Source: Chloroflexota bacterium (GTDB taxonomy: Bacteria; Chloroflexota; Anaerolineae; UBA2200). Taken from it: a stretch of DNA of 64,000 nt. The DNA lies in contig JACIWW010000003.1 of NCBI GenBank assembly GCA_014360905.1, forward strand, positions 96,142 through 160,141, in the 5' to 3' direction. Shown here piece after piece: positions 38,750 to 46,567 of this stretch; positions within the stretch are counted from its first letter, which is position 1, and every line of letters begins with the position of its first letter. The notes below the pieces were generated by a model, which was not told the origin of the DNA, searched no databases, and was given only the letters and a program-made list of their open reading frames with translations. The position numbers were made by a program, and so were the translations under genes.

Positions 38750-40453
38750 ATGAAAAGCAAAACAGCGACAGTTGTGACAGCCGCTATGGTGGTCCTGGCC
38801 TTGCTTGCGATAGCCGGCCGCAGTGTGGTGGCTGACCCGTCGCAGACAGGACAAGCGCAGCAGGGGAACGTGCAACTGGCCGGCACGGTTGCCAACAAGA
38901 TCAGCTATCAAGGCCGGCTAACTGATGCGGCCGGCAACCCGCTCAGTGGCAGCTACAACCTGACGTTCCAGCTCTGGAATGACGCCACGGCCGGCAGCCA
39001 GGTAGGGAGCGACATCGTGAAGAGTGGTGTGCCCGTGAGCAATGGCCTGTTCACCGTAGAGTTGGATGTGCCACAGAGTGCCTTCAACGGCCAGGCGCTC
39101 TGGCTGCGCATTCGGGTCGGCGGCGAGTGGCTCTCGCCCCGTCAGCCGCTATTGCCGGCGCCCTATGCGCTGGGACTGCGGCCCGGTGCCAATGTCACCG
39201 GTGACATCTCCGGCGCAATCCTGGGCCTGCGTAACACCGCTGCCAGCGACATCTTCGCTTCCGGCGTGTACGGCCAGAGTGACAGTACCTCTGGGTCGGG
39301 CGTGTACGGCTATGCCAGCGCCGCCAGCGGCGTGGCCTATGGCGTGAAGGGCGCCAGCAACAGCCCTGCTGGCACGGGCGTGTACGGTCTCAGCAATACC
39401 AGCGGCAACGGGGTGGCTGGCCAAAGCAGCAGTGGCAACGGTGTGTCTGGCATAAGCAGCACGGGCGACGGCGTGCGCGGTCAGAGCTCAGGGGCCAACA
39501 AGAGCGGCGTGTATGGCGTCAATACCGGTAGCGGCTTCGGTGTGTATGGCTCCAGCAGCAGCGGGAACGGCGTGACTGGCATAAGCAGCACGGGCGACGG
39601 TGTGCGCGGCGAGACGTCAGGGGCTAACAAAAGCGGCGTGTACGGTCTCCATACCGGGAACGGCTTTGGCGTGTATGGCGCCAGCAACGGCAGCGGCGGC
39701 GTCGGCGTGTATGCAACTGCTCCCTGGCGCGGCGTGGTTGGCTACGCCACCGCTACCAGCGGCGCCAACATCGGCGTGTATGGTGAGAGTGCCAGCACCT
39801 CCGGCACTGGCGTGTCTGGCGTCAATACCAGTAGCGGCACTGGCGTGACTGGCTCCAGCAGCACCGGCGACGGCGTGCGCGGTCAGAGCTCAGGGGCCAA
39901 CAAGAGCGGCGTGTACGGCGTCAATACCGGCAGCGGCTTCGGTGTGTATGGCTCCAGCAGCAGCGGATACGCTGGAGGCTTCAGAGGAAATGTAGCGGTA
40001 TTCAGTCGCGCCACGGGCGCCACCATTCTGGAACTTGGCGAGGGGCTTGATTATGCCGAGGGTTTTGATGTTTCGGACCAGGGAGAAATTCTCCCCGGTA
40101 CCGTGCTGGTGATAGACCCTGACCAGCCCGGAAAACTGACCGTGAGCAATACGCCCTATGATCGCAAGGTTGCCGGGATCGTGACTGGGGCCAAGGGCTT
40201 AGGCTCTGGCGTGCGCCTGGGAGTGGATCAGTTCGACTACGACGTGGCGCTGGCCGGCCGGGTTTACTGCAACGTGGATACGACCTATGGCGCAGTATCG
40301 CCTGGAGACTTGTTGACTACGTCACCCACCCCTGGCTATGCCATGGTGGCCAAAGACTATGAGAAGGCGCAGGGTGCCATCCTGGGTAAGGCGATGGAAG
40401 GGCTGCCCGCTGGCCAGAAAGGGCAGATCCTTGTCCTGGTAACCTTGCAATAG
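38750..40453 (+). CDS. Secreted glycine-rich GVYG-repeat protein
   Basis: 567 residues. The N-terminal helix (TATVVTAAMVVLALLAIAG) is a signal peptide or anchor. Residues 47-140 (ISYQGRLTDAAGNPLSGSYN ... LPAPYALGLRPGA) form a domain common in secreted proteins of Bacteroidota and Chloroflexota. Residues about 165-410 are built of short GVYG-x-S, GxGVxG and GDGVRG repeats, probably a beta-solenoid like phage tail-fibre or adhesin repeats. The C-terminal 140 residues (LDYAEGFDVSDQGEILPGTV ... GQILVLVTLQ) are a compact conserved domain resembling tail-fibre/chaperone-like endings. AAAGGAG precedes ATG 38750. It differs in base composition (GC-rich) from its neighbours. The function is unknown; a surface fibre or adhesin is plausible. 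Confidence 0.8.
   Translation: MKSKTATVVTAAMVVLALLAIAGRSVVADPSQTGQAQQGNVQLAGTVANKISYQGRLTDAAGNPLSGSYNLTFQLWNDATAGSQVGSDIVKSGVPVSNGLFTVELDVPQSAFNGQALWLRIRVGGEWLSPRQPLLPAPYALGLRPGANVTGDISGAILGLRNTAASDIFASGVYGQSDSTSGSGVYGYASAASGVAYGVKGASNSPAGTGVYGLSNTSGNGVAGQSSSGNGVSGISSTGDGVRGQSSGANKSGVYGVNTGSGFGVYGSSSSGNGVTGISSTGDGVRGETSGANKSGVYGLHTGNGFGVYGASNGSGGVGVYATAPWRGVVGYATATSGANIGVYGESASTSGTGVSGVNTSSGTGVTGSSSTGDGVRGQSSGANKSGVYGVNTGSGFGVYGSSSSGYAGGFRGNVAVFSRATGATILELGEGLDYAEGFDVSDQGEILPGTVLVIDPDQPGKLTVSNTPYDRKVAGIVTGAKGLGSGVRLGVDQFDYDVALAGRVYCNVDTTYGAVSPGDLLTTSPTPGYAMVAKDYEKAQGAILGKAMEGLPAGQKGQILVLVTLQ
39463..39966 (+). repeat. Near-identical direct repeat pair within the GVYG gene
   Basis: Two segments of about 105 bp (39463-39567 and 39862-39966) differ at only a handful of positions and encode the same peptide GDGVRGQSSGANKSGVYGVN followed by TGSGFGVYGSSSSG. 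A third, more diverged copy lies between them (about 39590-39690, GDGVRGETSGANKSGVYGLH). The near identity at synonymous sites implies recent duplication or conversion and allows length variation by recombination. Confidence 0.85.
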
Positions 40454-40544
40454 GATGAGTGCCGCCGAAATGCCAGGGAGTCTCTTTCTGGCAAGAAGAT
40501 GGCTGCCGGCCTTTACCTAGCGAAATAATGATACGGAGTTCCAT

Positions 40545-42164
40545 ATGTCTGAGAAATCCATCGTATGGGCGTATCGGTCCCTGTTCTCCATTGTGGTGGC
40601 GCTAACCTTCACCCTTTCCAGCGCACTGATGCGCTACACAGGGATGGCAGCGCCTCCAGACAATGACCATATCGCCACGTGCGAAGAGGCCAGAACCGTG
40701 GCCGAAAACTGGCTTCGGTTGATTGTGGAACGAGACGGTCAGTGGAGTGGAGAAAAGCACCCTTCTATAGACAACTTGACCGAGCTCAGGAGGGGGGATC
40801 TGCTCCTGGGCTATTATGCGTCGGTTCAACCACAGGGATACGTCGTCATCTCGTTTCTGAAGGATTTTCCACCCATCCGTGCCTATTCCATAGATAGCAG
40901 CTTGAATCCCGACGCTGAGGGAGGAATGGCGGATCTGCTGAAAGATGTGGCGGAGGCTCAAATAAAGTTCTTGATCCAGCAATTCGGCGGGCTGGAGAAA
41001 GCGAGAACGGAGGAAATAGACGAATCCGCCTCGATTGCCAACCGCCTGGCATGGTTATACCTTCTGCAAGGCGCTGGTTCACTGCCGACGAACCTTCGTT
41101 CTCTCTATGCTCAAAGCAGCGTCCAGGTTGGCCCGCTTCTGAAGACCAGTTGGCATCAAAGGGCTCCTTACAATTTCTCTTGTCCAGAGATGATTGGCGA
41201 TGAAGCATGTGCGAATGCGGTGGTTGGCTGTGTACAACTGGCTACGGCACAGGTCATGCGCTACTTTCATTGGCCTCCGTACTATTCTGGAGCCTTTCGT
41301 TTTTACTTTGACTGGCCGAATATGCTCAACCGGTACGTTCGAGCAAATGGCTGGTTCAATGACGAAAATGGCAATCCAGTGACGCAAGCTCAAATTGATG
41401 CTGTAGCTGCCCTTTGTGCTATCGCTGGGCAAGCCATGTATACGGATTATGGCTGTGACATCACTTATGGCGCGCTCTGCCATTGGTTGGTTGACGATGC
41501 AAGAGATGCTCTGGAGGATGATTTTTTCTACTCCAACCCAGATCTGGACCAACCGTATTGCGAGGAGCGTGATAGTTATAGCCTGGATGAGTGGTGGAAC
41601 ATAATAAAACAGGAAATTGATAACAATCGGCCGGTGGTATATCGTATCGCAACTGGAGCGGTGTTTATATCAGATTTTGATCATGCCATAGTGGTGGATG
41701 GGTACGACAATACCGGGGGGCTTTATCAGGTACATGCTAACTACGGTTGGGATGATCCACACACCGCCTGGTATACTTTGGACAACTTTGACTGCGACAA
41801 TGCGCCGGGTTGGCAGGGTGGGTGTTCTTGGGACGAAGAGGAGTTGATTCGTCATATCTACCCGCGCACCGGACATTGTGGAGTCTCCTGGGGGACTTTG
41901 GGGCCGCGGAATAGCGCCACCGATCTTCCCCATTACATTTACTGTGATGTGATTTTCGTGAACACGACAATCCAGGGCGGCGCATGGGTGCAATTCCTGC
42001 CGGGCACTAGCATCACAGGTGGTTCCGCTTCGGCCGTTACCATTGAGGGGAGATCGCCGGGCGAGACCCGCTTTTACTCAGAAGGCCTTACCACGCGCGG
42101 GCTCAAGGTCGCCGCCGGCGGCAAGATCAAGCTACACAGCAACGGCAGTATCCGCGTGCGTTGA
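40545..42164 (+). CDS. Streptopain-like (C10) cysteine peptidase, secreted
   Basis: 539 residues. A signal peptide-like helix (residues 11-29) precedes an inhibitory-propeptide-like region with a SpI-type sequence (QPQGYVVISFLKDFPPIRAYS). The papain-like C10 core has nucleophile Cys229 in AVVGCVQLATAQVMRYFHWP and catalytic His380 in SDFDHAIVVDGYD, followed by VHANYGWDDPHTAWYTLDNF, the usual C10 Asn/Trp region. The last 75 residues leave the peptidase domain and form the beta-rich C-terminal module (GLKV ... NGSIRVR) seen in three other proteins of this island. It is probably a secreted or surface-bound protease or its zymogen. The role could be nutrition or maturation of neighbours. Confidence 0.88.
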   Translation: MSEKSIVWAYRSLFSIVVALTFTLSSALMRYTGMAAPPDNDHIATCEEARTVAENWLRLIVERDGQWSGEKHPSIDNLTELRRGDLLLGYYASVQPQGYVVISFLKDFPPIRAYSIDSSLNPDAEGGMADLLKDVAEAQIKFLIQQFGGLEKARTEEIDESASIANRLAWLYLLQGAGSLPTNLRSLYAQSSVQVGPLLKTSWHQRAPYNFSCPEMIGDEACANAVVGCVQLATAQVMRYFHWPPYYSGAFRFYFDWPNMLNRYVRANGWFNDENGNPVTQAQIDAVAALCAIAGQAMYTDYGCDITYGALCHWLVDDARDALEDDFFYSNPDLDQPYCEERDSYSLDEWWNIIKQEIDNNRPVVYRIATGAVFISDFDHAIVVDGYDNTGGLYQVHANYGWDDPHTAWYTLDNFDCDNAPGWQGGCSWDEEELIRHIYPRTGHCGVSWGTLGPRNSATDLPHYIYCDVIFVNTTIQGGAWVQFLPGTSITGGSASAVTIEGRSPGETRFYSEGLTTRGLKVAAGGKIKLHSNGSIRVR

Positions 42165-42198
42165 TCTGGAAACCGATGCAAGAAAGTGAGAGATAGCC

Positions 42199-42486
42199 AT
42201 GAGAAGAACACTCTTCATAGCTGCCAGTTTAGTGCTGGCTTGTTTGGTTGCCACAGAAACGATAGCGTCCATGGCCGACTTCGATTTGAGCTGGCACGTC
42301 ATCGCCGGCGGGGGAGGCCAATCCGTGTCGTCCAGCTATATCGTGAGCGGCACCGTGGGCCAGGCGCATACAGGTGCGCTTGCCGGCGGCCCCTATACCC
42401 TGAGTGGTGGCTTCTGGAGCGGCGGGGTAGGTGTTGCCGTGGCGGGGTACCGGGTCTACCTGCCGTCGTTGTTGAGGAATCGTTAG
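42199..42486 (+). CDS. Small secreted protein with YLP-type C-terminal tail
   Basis: 95 residues: a signal peptide (TLFIAASLVLACLVATETIA), a Gly-rich beta segment (FDLSWHVIAGGGGQSVSSSY, then GTVGQAHTGALAGGPYTLSG) ending GGFWSG, and a terminal YRVYLPSLLRNR. In Chloroflexota I know many exported proteins that end in a conserved YLP-x-x-x-R peptide after a linker; here it is the entire C-terminus. The repeat is the short GGGxxxSxxYxxxGTVGQ unit seen repeated in larger secreted proteins. Its place within the operon-like run of secreted proteins suggests a surface or sorting role, but this is inference. Confidence 0.75.
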   Translation: MRRTLFIAASLVLACLVATETIASMADFDLSWHVIAGGGGQSVSSSYIVSGTVGQAHTGALAGGPYTLSGGFWSGGVGVAVAGYRVYLPSLLRNR

Positions 42487-42681
42487 CCCGTTGTCCTCCT
42501 CTCACAAATGGGAGAGGGTAGGGGTTGGAAAGGTAAAGCGTTTCGTGCTCAAGGAGCACAACCAGTGCTTCCAGCTCAACGGCAGACCGCTGTGCGCCAT
42601 TATAGGTCTGTGCTCCCATGAGTGCAGAGCATCGTTCGATTGCAGATGTCAGGTCAAGACAAGAGGGAGCGAGGTTTTGCC

Positions 42682-44007
42682 ATGTTCAATCGAATATACA
42701 GATTCATCAAGTGGACGGTCTTATTGTCTTTTTGCCTTCTCCTGAGCCTAGAGCAGGGAGGCTGGTCCCAGCCGTCCCTGTCCCCTGGATGCAAGCCTTA
42801 TGAGTCCTATTTTCTCTTCCATGGAGCCTATCCTGACCAGGAGGGAACCCCTTATGCCGATGAGTTTCAAGGGCTGACTCACGATCAGGACAATTGGTTC
42901 TTGTCCTCAAACACACATGAAGTGCCCCAGCTTTGGAAAGTCCCCGTGCAATATGATTTGAGACATGTGACGGACAACCAGAATCAATACCCGGGAGTCA
43001 TTCGTCGTATGATATCTGAAACTCCTCTTGCCCAGCTTGGGTATAACCACTTTGGTGATATCTCATACTACCGATATGCAGGACAGGGTTATATCATCGT
43101 GCCCGTGGAGAAGGAAAGGTCCTATACGGTGCCTAACGTTCTTGCCTTCTTTAGAGCGAATGATCTTGCATATGTAAACATGACCAGTGTGCCAAATTTC
43201 GGAGCTTGTCGAGATCCTGAAGGCCGGTCATTGGGGTGGGTTGCGGTAGATCCAGACGGAAACCTGTATTCTTCGGGGGATTGTACGTGGTCGATTTACA
43301 AGTTCTCTTTAAACTGGGCCGATCTGCCGAACAAACCGGTGAATCTGACACTTCTTGCTAGCATCAACCTTTTGGACGAAGATGGCACCCCGCTGATGTT
43401 AGGACGTACGCAGGGCGGAGTGTTCTCAGAAAGTGGACGTCTACTTTATATAGTGTCTGGTAGCGAAAGCGGCGTATTCCAGTACCGCAATGACGGAATA
43501 AGTGTGTTTGACACCCGAACCTGGCATAGGGTAGCCCAATCCACGAATGGCTTCGGTCACTTTAATTATCGCTACAGTGCAGGTTTCCCAGCATTCGACG
43601 AACCGGAAGGGATAACGATATGGGACCTGGATGACGGACGGGCACCAGGATTTGGGGGGCAACTCCATGTCGGCTTGCTTGATAATGAGTTGACCGCGGA
43701 TGATGTCTATCTGTACCACTATATTAACACGATCTATGTGGATTCTTCCTATATGGGTGAGGAGACGGGTGAACCACACAAGCCGTTCAACACCGTCGGT
43801 GAGGCTAACGACCTGGCCTGGAACGGCGCACGGATCAAAATCAAGCCAGTTAGTATAGGCCCCTATTGGGAGGCGCTTACCTTTTCCAAACGGATACAAT
43901 TACTTGCTGGAGACGGGGCCGCCACTATCGGAATGCTAGGGCGCGTTCGCTTAACGACCAAAGGGGCCATAAATATCTGCAACGGTGGCAGTCTAAAGGT
44001 CTATTGA
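42682..44007 (+). CDS. Secreted propeller/beta-helix-like protein with the island C-terminal tail
   Basis: About 441 residues from ATG 42682 (MFNRIYRFIKW), preceded by GGGAGCGAGG. A signal helix (TVLLSFCLLLSLEQGGWS) is followed by about 280 residues of beta-rich sequence with WFLSSNTHEVPQLWKVPV, WVAVDPDGNLYSS and EPEGITIWDLDD, suggesting a propeller. From about residue 355, YVDSSYMGEETGEPHKPFNT and VGEANDLAWNGARIKIKP resemble the entry to a DUF1565/parallel beta-helix. The end, MLGRVRLTTKGAINICNGGSLKVY-like in pattern, matches the tails of neighbours. No enzymatic residues are recognised, so this is most likely a surface or matrix protein. The family could not be named. Confidence 0.65.
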   Translation: MFNRIYRFIKWTVLLSFCLLLSLEQGGWSQPSLSPGCKPYESYFLFHGAYPDQEGTPYADEFQGLTHDQDNWFLSSNTHEVPQLWKVPVQYDLRHVTDNQNQYPGVIRRMISETPLAQLGYNHFGDISYYRYAGQGYIIVPVEKERSYTVPNVLAFFRANDLAYVNMTSVPNFGACRDPEGRSLGWVAVDPDGNLYSSGDCTWSIYKFSLNWADLPNKPVNLTLLASINLLDEDGTPLMLGRTQGGVFSESGRLLYIVSGSESGVFQYRNDGISVFDTRTWHRVAQSTNGFGHFNYRYSAGFPAFDEPEGITIWDLDDGRAPGFGGQLHVGLLDNELTADDVYLYHYINTIYVDSSYMGEETGEPHKPFNTVGEANDLAWNGARIKIKPVSIGPYWEALTFSKRIQLLAGDGAATIGMLGRVRLTTKGAINICNGGSLKVY

Positions 44008-44032
44008 TGAAGCAGTAAAGAGGACTGCATTG

Positions 44033-45622
44033 ATGGAAATTAGGGAAGCTATAATAATTGCTGCCCTGGCGGCAACCCTTGCCGTCAGCCCTCGTGTGGC
44101 GGGGGAGTCATTCGTTGACGATGACCGTGATGGCATTGATGATGCGGTGGAGCAGTTCCTGGCGGAGAAATTTGCCCCAGTAGTTTATATAGAGCCTGGC
44201 GAGTCCAACTACCCGGCCAACGTTGGCTGGATCCTGCAACGATCCAGCCTTTGGTATTACGAGGATTGCTGGCCCGACATCAATGAACTGGTACTCACAA
44301 CGGTTGGCTCCCAGGAGAGGCTTATCGGGCCTCCATGGGTGCATCCCGACAGTTGGGGATTGGGACACCCTGAGCGGCACTGTGGCGACCCTCCCCACCA
44401 TCGACGCATTTCAACTATTGCAGAGGACCCCGATGGTGAAGGTTCCACTGGCTACTCGGATCAAAGTACTTTCGTTCTCCCAGATGTCGCTGAGGCTTAT
44501 CGCATTGGCAGCCTGGATCCGAGAGAATGGGTAACATATTTTCACGCCTATCCCACTTCTGAGCGTGGGGTCATGATTCAGTATTGGCATGCTTTTTCTT
44601 ACAACGACTTTACTGTAGGTGATCATGGTGGTGATTGGGATGCAACGATTCACGTGCAGCTTGATAACAACCTCGATCTAAAGGGTGCATGGTTTTCGCG
44701 ACACCGTGATGATCATCCAGGTACTTTCAAATCGGTGACGGAACTTACTCTATACCAGGGCACGCATATTCTGATGGCCATTGACGGCGGTGGACATGCC
44801 GCTTTTGCTTCTCCACAAGACTGGTGTGACTACAACACAGGGGGCTCCCATATGGGCACTATTGTCTGGGGCGACAACCCCGATAATCCAAGTCAGCTCC
44901 ATAGGGTGCCTGGGGGACTAGGTTTCTGTGACCCGCGCGATTCCTCCGATGTAGCTGGTGGCACTGTGTGGAAGACCTGGACCAGTGGGGACGTGCGACA
45001 GGCTGGATCGGTAGAACACGCCATTAATCCGAATCCTAGCAGACACGGCGGCTTGATCAACATGGGCGAGTACAATCCCTGCACCTCCTCGACCTGCCAG
45101 GGGACAAAACAAGCCAGTACGCTCCTTGCTGGTCAGTTTCGCCCATTGAATGGGCAGGTGTTTATTCGCTATTCGGGGCGATGGGGAAGCATAGGCATCA
45201 TATCTAGCGGCCCCCGTGGGCCCGTCTTCCAAGGATTCGACGGGAGTACATACACTGCTTGGTACAACCAGGCCAGCAACGCACCACTCAATCCCAAATT
45301 AGTCCTGGATAAAGCCAATGGTGCTATCTTGTGGCACTTGGAAGGAGAAATCTATGATAGAAGGTTGGGCCCTTTGTGCTCGGCCAAAATCCCCTATCTT
45401 GTTTCAAGTACTGTAACTGTTCCTGCTGGCGAGATTCTAACTGTTTGCCATGGTGTTACAGTGAGATTTGTTTCAGGTGGGAAAATCAAAGCAAATGGCA
45501 TTCTGAATGCAGATGGGAGGACAGGAACGATAAAGTTTGTCTCCAATGAAGAAATTACCAAAGGCATGAAAATAGCCTCCCAATTTATCTTGAAAAATGG
45601 TGGCGAACTCAAGATTCCCTGA
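44033..45622 (+). CDS. Secreted Vps62/DUF946-like protein with the island C-terminal tail
   Basis: About 529 residues starting at ATG 44033 (TTG 44030 is less likely). After a short signal helix (AIIIAALAATLAVSPRVAG), the region FVDDDRDGIDDAVEQFLAEKF looks like a Ca-binding Asp-rich loop. A Vps62/DUF946-like core follows: FAPVVYIEPGESNYPA, MIQYWHAFSYNDF and DHGGDWDATIHVQLD, with AWFSRHRDDHPG. The C-terminal 85 residues (VTVPAGEILTV ... KGMKIASQFILKNGGELKIP) are homologous to the tail of the C25 peptidase. The biochemical role of Vps62-like bacterial proteins is uncertain. The conserved His/Asp residues could bind metal, but this is inference. Confidence 0.7.
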   Translation: MEIREAIIIAALAATLAVSPRVAGESFVDDDRDGIDDAVEQFLAEKFAPVVYIEPGESNYPANVGWILQRSSLWYYEDCWPDINELVLTTVGSQERLIGPPWVHPDSWGLGHPERHCGDPPHHRRISTIAEDPDGEGSTGYSDQSTFVLPDVAEAYRIGSLDPREWVTYFHAYPTSERGVMIQYWHAFSYNDFTVGDHGGDWDATIHVQLDNNLDLKGAWFSRHRDDHPGTFKSVTELTLYQGTHILMAIDGGGHAAFASPQDWCDYNTGGSHMGTIVWGDNPDNPSQLHRVPGGLGFCDPRDSSDVAGGTVWKTWTSGDVRQAGSVEHAINPNPSRHGGLINMGEYNPCTSSTCQGTKQASTLLAGQFRPLNGQVFIRYSGRWGSIGIISSGPRGPVFQGFDGSTYTAWYNQASNAPLNPKLVLDKANGAILWHLEGEIYDRRLGPLCSAKIPYLVSSTVTVPAGEILTVCHGVTVRFVSGGKIKANGILNADGRTGTIKFVSNEEITKGMKIASQFILKNGGELKIP

Positions 45623-45680
45623 GATGCACTTGGCGAGGTAAAGAGTTTTTTGTCCAAAGAGGAGCCCCAGGGCTTGTGGC

Positions 45681-45821
45681 TCAAGCGCAGCCGCTCCGCT
45701 CGGGGGGTCTAGTCCCTTTGTCCACGACGGCGACGCGCACCTCACGGCCAGTTGAGCCTTCCCAGGCCCATTCGCGGTTGATGCCACCGATTGCTCCCGA
45801 CGCGATCAACTCGCGTAGCAT
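45681..45821 (-). pseudogene. N-terminal fragment of a subtilisin-like (S8) peptidase
   Basis: A 46-codon minus-strand frame reads MLRELIASGAIGGINREWAW, then EGSTGREVRVAVVDKGTRPP. GINREWAWEGSTG ... VRVAVVD matches the beginning of S8 subtilases, where VAVVDSG carries the catalytic Asp. Here the Ser is Lys and the frame ends soon after, so it is a remnant. It lies between the Vps62-like gene and an IS remnant and is antiparallel to the island. Confidence 0.45.
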
Positions 45822-46049
45822 GCTGGCGACGAACTGTGATGATCAGGCCGGCTGCAACTCCGCTCCAGTGACCTGCTCCATCTCGTCTCGCATCTGGCTG
45901 TGTTCCTTGCGCTTCCCGGAGATATGGCTTCTGCTTGACGCGTGGATACTTGTATCGCTCGTCAATGGCCATCTTCTCTATTAGGCACGGTTCCCTCGGT
46001 GATATTATCATTTGACTGAACCGTAACATTTTAGTGACATTTTGCGTGC

Positions 46050-46443
46050 TGAAAGAAAGCGCTAAGAAGTGCTTGGCAGGCAGGTAGAAGTTGCTATACT
46101 CTTCCACTTGGCGCTCCGAGAGGTTGTAGAGGTAAGCAAGCAGAAGCATCTTGAGCACGAGGGCGGGATCGTAAGGCGGTCGGCCCTGCTGTCCTTGCCC
46201 TTGGTAATACTTAATCAGTTTGTAGGTGAAACATTGCCAGGGGATGACCTGCTTCAGTTGCACTAAGAAGTGATCCGCAGGTACGGTACAACCTGCTCAT
46301 ACAGAAAGTCACCGAAAAAGGAATTGTTGGTGTGCGGTTTGAATCTCTCGTGTCTCATCTTCATCCCCCCACTTATGGCATTGGCTATACCACAGTTTAA
46401 CCCCTTCTGGCTTGTCCTCAAAAACGAGACTTTCAACACCCTC
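46050..46443 (-). mobile_element. DUF772 transposase fragment (same IS family as 32.2 kb)
   Basis: Read on the minus strand, the right end shows the terminal repeat GAGGGTGTTGAAAG (46443). The transposase opens MKMRHERFKPHTNNSFFGDF and continues TYKLIKYYQGQGQQGRP, YDPALVLKMLLLAYLYN and PAKHFLAL. It is frameshifted by the tandem duplication GGTAC-GGTAC (46280-46289) and loses similarity after about 46050, where unrelated sequence begins. The catalytic domain is absent, so it is dead. It is over 80% similar in protein sequence to the remnant at 32.2 kb and retains ATG starts lost there. Confidence 0.8.
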
Positions 46444-46567
46444 AGTACTAGGCGGTTGCGTTGAATGTTGCTGCGGGGGTGCGAATAGGACAAAAAGGCA
46501 CGGAGGAGCAACAGAGGTGTGCATAGGGCAGAAGGGCGCGGTTGACGAGGCAGGATGCCTGGGCTGG

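Noticed and set aside
42186..42521. Alternative 111-residue frame overlapping the YLP-tailed gene
   Set aside because: It lacks a signal peptide or family features, while the 42199-42486 frame has a signal peptide and a known tail motif.
38430..45622. Bacteroidota type IX sorting domain on the island proteins
   Set aside because: The tails do not show the type IX C-terminal pattern and no Por/Spr machinery gene is in the window; only a functional analogy is suggested.
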